Notes under the pieces: generated by a model
What the model saw: only the letters and a program-made list of their open reading frames with translations
Databases searched by the model: none
What the model was told of the DNA's origin: nothing
Assembly: GCA_016219105.1 (NCBI GenBank)
Contig: JACRCI010000041.1
Span: forward strand, 1-43,352
Source: Deltaproteobacteria bacterium
Lineage (GTDB): Bacteria; Desulfobacterota; GWC2-55-46; DRQE01
DNA length: 43,352 bases
Direction of reading: 5' to 3'
Made by a program: the position numbers and the translations under genes
Part shown: in pieces, positions 39,987 to 43,352 of the stretch
Position numbering within the stretch: the stretch's first letter is position 1
Layout: each line of letters begins with the position of its first letter

Positions 39987-41255
39987 TTAAAAATCCGCGC
40001 CGACCAGCCTTTCGAGGGAAGCCACTGTTTTGCGGTATTCGACGACCGCGCCGAGATAGCCGAGTTTTGTTTTTTTCAATTCGCGCTGCGTGTCGAGCAG
40101 CATGATGAGATCAATCCTGCCAGACTGATAATTCTTGAGCGCGGATTCAAACGAGATCTCCGCCGTCGGCAGCAGGCCCGTTTCATAAAGCGACATCATC
40201 CTGCCGGCGGCCTCCACCATCAGGGCGGCCTCCTTCACCTCGAAGAGCTTCATGTTTTTTTCCGCGAGGAGCCTGGCCCTCATGGCGTGAGAGTTGGCCT
40301 CGGCCTCGGCGAAGAGGCCGCGGTACTTTCCGCCCCATATGGGTATATTCATCTGGAGCATGAAGTCGAACGTGTCGAACCTTCCATCCCTCTCTACCGG
40401 CGCAACCCCGACCATGAAATCCGGATAGTAGTTTTTCCCCGCGAGCCTCGTCCCCAGCTCACCCGCCTCTACTTCCGCCTCCGCCATCTTTATCCCGGGG
40501 TTTTTCTCCAGGGCCGACTTCAGGATTTCTTCGGTCTTGAATTCAATCCTCTTTTTTGGCAACGCGTCAGGCGCGGCCGAATCAAAAAGGGCTGAGTCCT
40601 GCGCCCTGCCGAGAAGGTTTTTCAGCCTTGCCGCGCCTACTTCCTTCCGGGCCTCGATGGTTATAATGTCGTTTTCAAGCATAACCGTCTCCGCGTTAAC
40701 CTTTATTACGTCCTGTTGGGAAACCCCTCCGGTTGAGTATCTCGTCCCGGCTGCGGCGGACATGATGGAGAGGAGTTCTTTTATCGCCTTTATTGCCTCC
40801 AGAGACTCGTTCATATATGCGTAATCGAAATATGCGTCCTTTACGAGGTTTGTCACCTCAAGTTCCCTGCCCCTGAAGGCGGCCTTTGCCATGACCGCCT
40901 CTTTCAGCGCGATTTTTTCCTTCAGCGAGAGTTTCCCCGGAAAAGGGAACATCTGGCTCAGCGTGTATCTCGTCATCATTGCGTTGCCCGGCGATATATT
41001 AAGCGGGCGATCCCTGGGGAGGTCTTCCAGCTCGACCTTGAGGGTAGGGTCGTCAAATGCGCCCTCGGCCGTTGCCCGCGCCTCCACGGCCTTCGCCTTC
41101 TGTTCAAGGGCCCTGAGTTCGGGGTTGTTGGCCCTTGCCTCTTCAATGAGGGCCTTGAGGGAGTTCGCCTCAGCCGCGTCCACCCTGACCGCCGGACTGA
41201 TAATGCCCGACAGGCACGCGGCCAGGATAAAAATCTTAAGAAGATCCCGCGTCAT
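39987..41255 (-). CDS. cusC: Outer-membrane efflux channel, CusC/TolC family
   Basis: This protein forms the outer-membrane exit duct of the CusABC pump. From ATG 41255 it has 422 residues, a signal peptide (hydrophobic residues 5-20, then VRVDAAEA) and two outer-membrane-efflux-protein halves. Long helices rich in Ala/Glu/Lys are evident (LKALIEEARANNPELRALEQ, VKDAYFDYAYMNESLEAIKAIKE, SFESALKNYQSGRIDLIMLLD). No lipobox is seen, unlike E. coli CusC, so it resembles the non-lipidated TolC-type channels found with CzcCBA/CusCBA. AGGTG lies six bases upstream; a GTG three codons earlier is the alternative. It begins nine bases after the small secreted gene. Confidence 0.92.
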   Translation of the reverse strand: MTRDLLKIFILAACLSGIISPAVRVDAAEANSLKALIEEARANNPELRALEQKAKAVEARATAEGAFDDPTLKVELEDLPRDRPLNISPGNAMMTRYTLSQMFPFPGKLSLKEKIALKEAVMAKAAFRGRELEVTNLVKDAYFDYAYMNESLEAIKAIKELLSIMSAAAGTRYSTGGVSQQDVIKVNAETVMLENDIITIEARKEVGAARLKNLLGRAQDSALFDSAAPDALPKKRIEFKTEEILKSALEKNPGIKMAEAEVEAGELGTRLAGKNYYPDFMVGVAPVERDGRFDTFDFMLQMNIPIWGGKYRGLFAEAEANSHAMRARLLAEKNMKLFEVKEAALMVEAAGRMMSLYETGLLPTAEISFESALKNYQSGRIDLIMLLDTQRELKKTKLGYLGAVVEYRKTVASLERLVGADF

Positions 41256-41264
41256 TGACCGCAC

Positions 41265-41696
41265 CTATTTAACCTCGTAGCGAAACCTGAAGAAAGCCTT
41301 TTTGCCGTTGGATCCGGCGGAGACGTTGAAGATGTAGACGCCTTTGCGGGACAGGTCCAGCGCGCTCATGTAGGAAAAGCCGTCCGCCATCTTCATGCCC
41401 ATGGGTTCTTTTACGACGCTTTTGCCGGTCGGAATGAAAACATTCGCAACGACCCTGGCGTCGGTTACGGGTTTTCGCGTCTTCGCGTCGGTAATGTAAA
41501 CGTCAAAGGCGGATTTCGCCCTGTTGACCTTGAGGACGGCCGTAAATCCGTCGGAACTCGATTCGAGGACGTTTGTCCCGGAGCCTTCCGCCGACCAGGC
41601 GGTCTCGACGGCCAACCAGCCGTCCACGACTGGCAGTGCCGCGGCAATTGTTAGAGCGGATAACGCAAGAAGCAGGACTGTCTTTAATTTCTTCAT
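41265..41696 (-). CDS. Small secreted FixH/YtkA-like protein of the efflux operon
   Basis: The 143-aa product has a signal peptide (MKKLKTVLLLALSALTIAAA) and a mature beta-rich domain (TAVLKVNRAKSAFDVYITDA, KPVTDARVVANVFIPTGKSV, YIFNVSAGSNGKKAFFRFRY). The pattern resembles FixH/YtkA-like periplasmic domains often found beside metal-efflux genes; the match is by pattern only. Residues 22-30 (PVVDGWLAV) are encoded by the palindromic element shared with flgJ and fliW and lie between the hydrophobic core and the likely cleavage site (AWSA-EG). Met and His are few, so it is not a CusF-type copper chaperone. AAGGAGA precedes the ATG. It is first in the efflux operon, with a repressor site overlapping its promoter. 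Confidence 0.75.
   Translation of the reverse strand: MKKLKTVLLLALSALTIAAALPVVDGWLAVETAWSAEGSGTNVLESSSDGFTAVLKVNRAKSAFDVYITDAKTRKPVTDARVVANVFIPTGKSVVKEPMGMKMADGFSYMSALDLSRKGVYIFNVSAGSNGKKAFFRFRYEVK
41607..41635 (-). repeat. In-frame palindromic element inside the signal-peptide region
   Basis: Bases 41607-41630 are identical to 9132-9155 in fliW, and 41610-41630 are the inverse of 4842-4862 in flgJ. In this gene they read PVVDGWLAV, the same frame as in flgJ. The unit is slightly decayed on one side (CGACTGGC instead of CGACGGC). Confidence 0.85.
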
Positions 41697-41750
41697 GGTC
41701 TTTCTCCTTGTTTTTTCCTTATGTGGTTTTTACCGGGTATCGCGCCTGGC

Positions 41751-41779
41751 ATTCTACGACGCGTAGAACACCGGGGCAA
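41751..41779 (-). promoter_or_regulatory. Efflux operon promoter with 17-bp palindromic operator
   Basis: On the minus strand, TTGCCC (41779-41774) and TAGAAT (41756-41751) are 17 bases apart. The palindrome TTCTACG-ACG-CGTAGAA (41752-41768) covers most of the spacer and the -10 box. The blaI promoter has the same palindrome layout, so the BlaI-type repressor should bind here. Start would be near 41744, about 48 bases before the ATG. Confidence 0.8.
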
Positions 41780-41785
41780 AAAATT

Positions 41786-42736
41786 TTATCCTTTTATGTC
41801 CCGGCCGCAATGCATCCCGGGCACGGCCCCCTGATTTTCGAGATGGCCTTGATGATGCGCCGCGGAGTGCATGGCGCAGTGGTTTTTTCTGCAGTCCGCG
41901 TGAAGGCCTGAGGGGGTTACCAGGACGAGCGTTGCGACAAAGAACAGGAAAGAGGCAACGAGCGCGCTTGAAAAAACGGTAAGGCGCGGGATCTTGCGGG
42001 GCCTTTTTCCCTTTCCCTCTATCAACCCCTCGATCCTTTCCTCCACCGTGCCGCCGCCTTTTATGGACGCCGTTGCCGGCATTGTCCCGCCTTCATGCGG
42101 CAGGAGGACCTTTAAAAGCGCCGAGGCGAGCCCGAGCCTGTCGCGGGTGCGGCTTACGGCGAATTCATCCGCCGCGTTTTCCTTTGCCGCCCTGAATTCG
42201 CCCTCGAACCATCCGGCCGCGGGAATGTAGAAAAAAAGGTCTTTCACGAACGCGAACAGGAAAAACCGCAGAGGGTCGCGGTGAATGCGGTGGTGGATCT
42301 CGTGGAGAAGGACGCCTTTAAGTTCTTCCCTCGAAAGTCCGTTTATAAGGCCCGTTGAGATGTAAATCCTCGGACGCAGGAGCCCGTGTGTGAAGGCAAC
42401 CCTGACAACGGCGTCTTTTATGAGGCGGACGCTTAAGTCCCTGTCCGTAAGCGGGAGTCTTTTTATGGCCAGATGCCCCTTTATAAGCCCGGCCGTTGCC
42501 CTTACGAGCGCGTATACGAGTCCAAGGGCGAACGTTAAGAGCGCCGACCACACAAGCGCCCTGCCTGCTACCGACGCATACGGCATGCAAAGGATAACCA
42601 CGCCCCTGCACCACTCGGTCATCCCGGCCGCAAGGCCTGAAAGATACGGCAGGTTCAGCCGTGAGAGGACCGTGCCGGCTTTCGACAGAGGCGCCGCCGA
42701 GATTATGCCCGCGAACCGGAGAGTGGTTTTAGTCAT
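41786..42736 (-). CDS. M56 (BlaR1/MecR1-like) membrane protease with Cys/His/Met-rich tail
   Basis: This is a predicted membrane sensor-protease that inactivates the partner repressor. From ATG 42736 it has 316 residues. Transmembrane segments lie at about 33-55, 58-80, 156-175 and 253-274. The zinc protease motif is H145-E-I-H-H149 with E186 as the probable third ligand. There is no penicillin-binding domain. Instead, the outer C-terminal tail (280-316) holds C282, C287, M289, H290, H294, H295, H298, M308, H309 and C310, a dense set of soft-metal ligands. With the adjacent Cus system, this suggests copper or silver sensing. It overlaps blaI by eight bases; longer upstream starts run through blaI and are rejected. 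Confidence 0.87.
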   Translation of the reverse strand: MTKTTLRFAGIISAAPLSKAGTVLSRLNLPYLSGLAAGMTEWCRGVVILCMPYASVAGRALVWSALLTFALGLVYALVRATAGLIKGHLAIKRLPLTDRDLSVRLIKDAVVRVAFTHGLLRPRIYISTGLINGLSREELKGVLLHEIHHRIHRDPLRFFLFAFVKDLFFYIPAAGWFEGEFRAAKENAADEFAVSRTRDRLGLASALLKVLLPHEGGTMPATASIKGGGTVEERIEGLIEGKGKRPRKIPRLTVFSSALVASFLFFVATLVLVTPSGLHADCRKNHCAMHSAAHHQGHLENQGAVPGMHCGRDIKG

Positions 42737-43166
42737 GCTTTTTCTGAAATTCTTTTTTTTTGGACTCGATAAGCCCGGAAAGCCTTTCAAGCTCCCGCGG
42801 GTCTTTCTTCGCCAGCATGTCCACAAGTGAGGCCAGGGTGTTTGAGCAGGAAAGCTCCATGACCCCCAGGAGAACCTCGCGCGAAACAGCGGAGGAGAAT
42901 TCATCCTTTGAATACGCCGTGGCGAAGAGGTATCCGGCGTTTGCGCGTCTTTTTTTGACAAGCCCTTTTTTAACGAGCCTTTCGAGCACGGTGAGGACCG
43001 TCGTGTATGCTATGTCGCGGTGCCCCTTTATCTCCACGAAGATATCTTTACCACATAGTTCGTCCTTTTTCCAGAGGGCATTCATAACGTCCTCTTCGAG
43101 GTGTCCGAGCACCTTTCCGAGTCCGGCGCCCTCTGCCCTGAACGTCTTTGCTATTACGTCGCGCAT
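42729..43166 (-). CDS. BlaI/MecI/CopY family transcriptional repressor
   Basis: The 145-aa product has the BlaI winged-helix domain: LGHLEEDVMNALWKKDELCG, then DIFVEIKGHRDIAYTTVLTV and LERLVKKGLVKKRRANAGYLF. A C-terminal dimerisation helix region follows (LVDMLAKKDPRELERLSGLIE). It should bind as a dimer to the TTCTAC/GTAGAA palindromes at 43179 and 41752. No CopY-type CxCx4CxC metal site is present, so metal is probably sensed by the M56 partner, which would cleave this repressor. The start ATG lies only six bases after a perfect -10 box, so the message may be leaderless. Confidence 0.93.
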   Translation of the reverse strand: MRDVIAKTFRAEGAGLGKVLGHLEEDVMNALWKKDELCGKDIFVEIKGHRDIAYTTVLTVLERLVKKGLVKKRRANAGYLFATAYSKDEFSSAVSREVLLGVMELSCSNTLASLVDMLAKKDPRELERLSGLIESKKKEFQKKHD

Positions 43167-43172
43167 AGGTGT

Positions 43173-43201
43173 ATTATATTCTACACCGTGTAGAATGTCA
43201 A
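43173..43201 (-). promoter_or_regulatory. blaI promoter with operator filling the spacer
   Basis: On the minus strand TTGACA (43201-43196), a 17-base spacer and TATAAT (43178-43173) form a perfect consensus promoter. The spacer is exactly the palindrome TTCTACA-CGG-TGTAGAA. A bound dimer would sit between the two promoter boxes and block polymerase. This is expected to give tight autorepression. Confidence 0.88.
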
Positions 43202-43216
43202 GGGGATTTTCATTTA

Positions 43217-43352
43217 AGGAAACTCTGATTAATTCCCAGTCCCGTCATTGCGAGCGTAGCGAAGCAATCTCGTCCTATAGGCAAATCAGTGAGTTACGAG
43301 ATTGCTTCGCCGCAAAAACGCGGCTCGCAATGACAAAAAGAGAATTAATCAG
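43217..43352 (-). mobile_element. MITE-like element, copy 3, at the window end
   Basis: The core at 43225-43352 is the exact inverse of copies 1 and 2, and the window ends on its last base. A TA precedes the AGGAAACTCTG end, consistent with TA-site insertion. It lies about 15 bases upstream of the blaI -35 box, so it bounds the upstream regulatory region of that promoter. Confidence 0.85.

Noticed and set aside
41786-42736. Beta-lactam resistance sensor (BlaR1/MecR1)
   Set aside because: No penicillin-binding domain is present; the tail is metal-ligand rich and the linked operon is metal efflux.
42737-42961. N-terminal 75 residues of the M56 frame upstream of ATG 42736
   Set aside because: They lie wholly inside blaI in another frame and look like antisense-type noise; ATG 42736 overlaps the blaI stop as expected for coupled genes.
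1-43352. tRNA, rRNA, prophage or transposase genes
   Set aside because: I looked for cloverleaf-like segments, rRNA-like blocks and transposase motifs in the gaps and saw none; the gaps are filled by palindromic repeats and promoters.

Overview
The window is a GC-rich 43.4 kb piece of a Gram-negative, flagellated bacterium. Having both L-ring (FlgH) and P-ring (FlgI) proteins means two membranes. The csrA-fliW pair, the sigma-54 and sigma-28 type flagellar promoters, a FlgJ carrying an M23 peptidase, and many PAS/GAF/HD-GYP proteins suit a deltaproteobacterial or Nitrospirota-like lineage. I cannot fix the phylum from sequence alone. Both ends of the window lie in the same 128-bp repeat in opposite orientation, so this is probably a contig that stopped where the assembler met a repeat.

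Layout. (1) 1-13.9 kb, plus strand: a late flagellar block. A near-perfect sigma-54 promoter drives flgF-flgG-flgA-flgH-flgI-flgJ. A sigma-28 type promoter, overlapping the flgJ stop, drives flgM-flgN-flgK-flgL-csrA-fliW. A second one drives flagellin, with flaG-fliD-fliS downstream. A third precedes a small unknown protein and two response regulators. (2) 13.9-16.8 kb, plus: REC-SHOCT, REC-GAF-HD-GYP and a PilZ protein. (3) 31.4-16.8 kb, minus: a Wsp/ACF-like chemosensory cluster (CheR-TPR with a frameshift, a double CheW, a CHASE3-type MCP, a CheA-REC hybrid, CheB), followed by REC-PAS, PAS-GAF-HD-GYP, HAMP-PAS and GGDEF proteins. There is no separate CheY, and c-di-GMP looks like the output. 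(4) 31.7-34.9 kb, plus: a monoheme cytochrome c and three SUMF1/formylglycine-generating-enzyme-like proteins, the first fused to a two-heme cytochrome segment. (5) 43.2-35.0 kb, minus: a BlaI/CopY-type repressor, an M56 (BlaR1-like) membrane protease with a Cys/His/Met-rich outer tail, then a small secreted protein, CusC/TolC, CusB and CusA. Near-identical 17-bp palindromes fill the -35/-10 spacers of the blaI promoter and the efflux promoter, giving a simple model for metal-induced derepression of copper/silver export.

The most unusual feature is a family of short palindromic modules, centred on a GCCGTC-N3-GACGGC palindrome plus TGGTTGGCC, sitting inside coding regions without breaking the frame. 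They occur in flgJ, fliW, cheR, two SUMF1-like genes and the small secreted efflux-operon gene, in both orientations. A 21-bp core is identical in three unrelated genes. They behave like Rickettsia palindromic elements. A second palindrome family (14-bp arms) overlaps the start of a SUMF1-like gene. Intergenic regions carry a third layer: a 128-bp MITE (three identical copies, one with a visible TA-type target duplication and a recognisable empty site) and arrays of hairpin repeats.

Regulation. CsrA and FliW lie just upstream of flagellin, whose leader holds a textbook-like CsrA hairpin (GGA in the loop) and a second GGA in the ribosome binding site, so the CsrA-FliW-flagellin switch probably operates here. 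I saw no tRNA, rRNA, CRISPR array, transposase or prophage gene.
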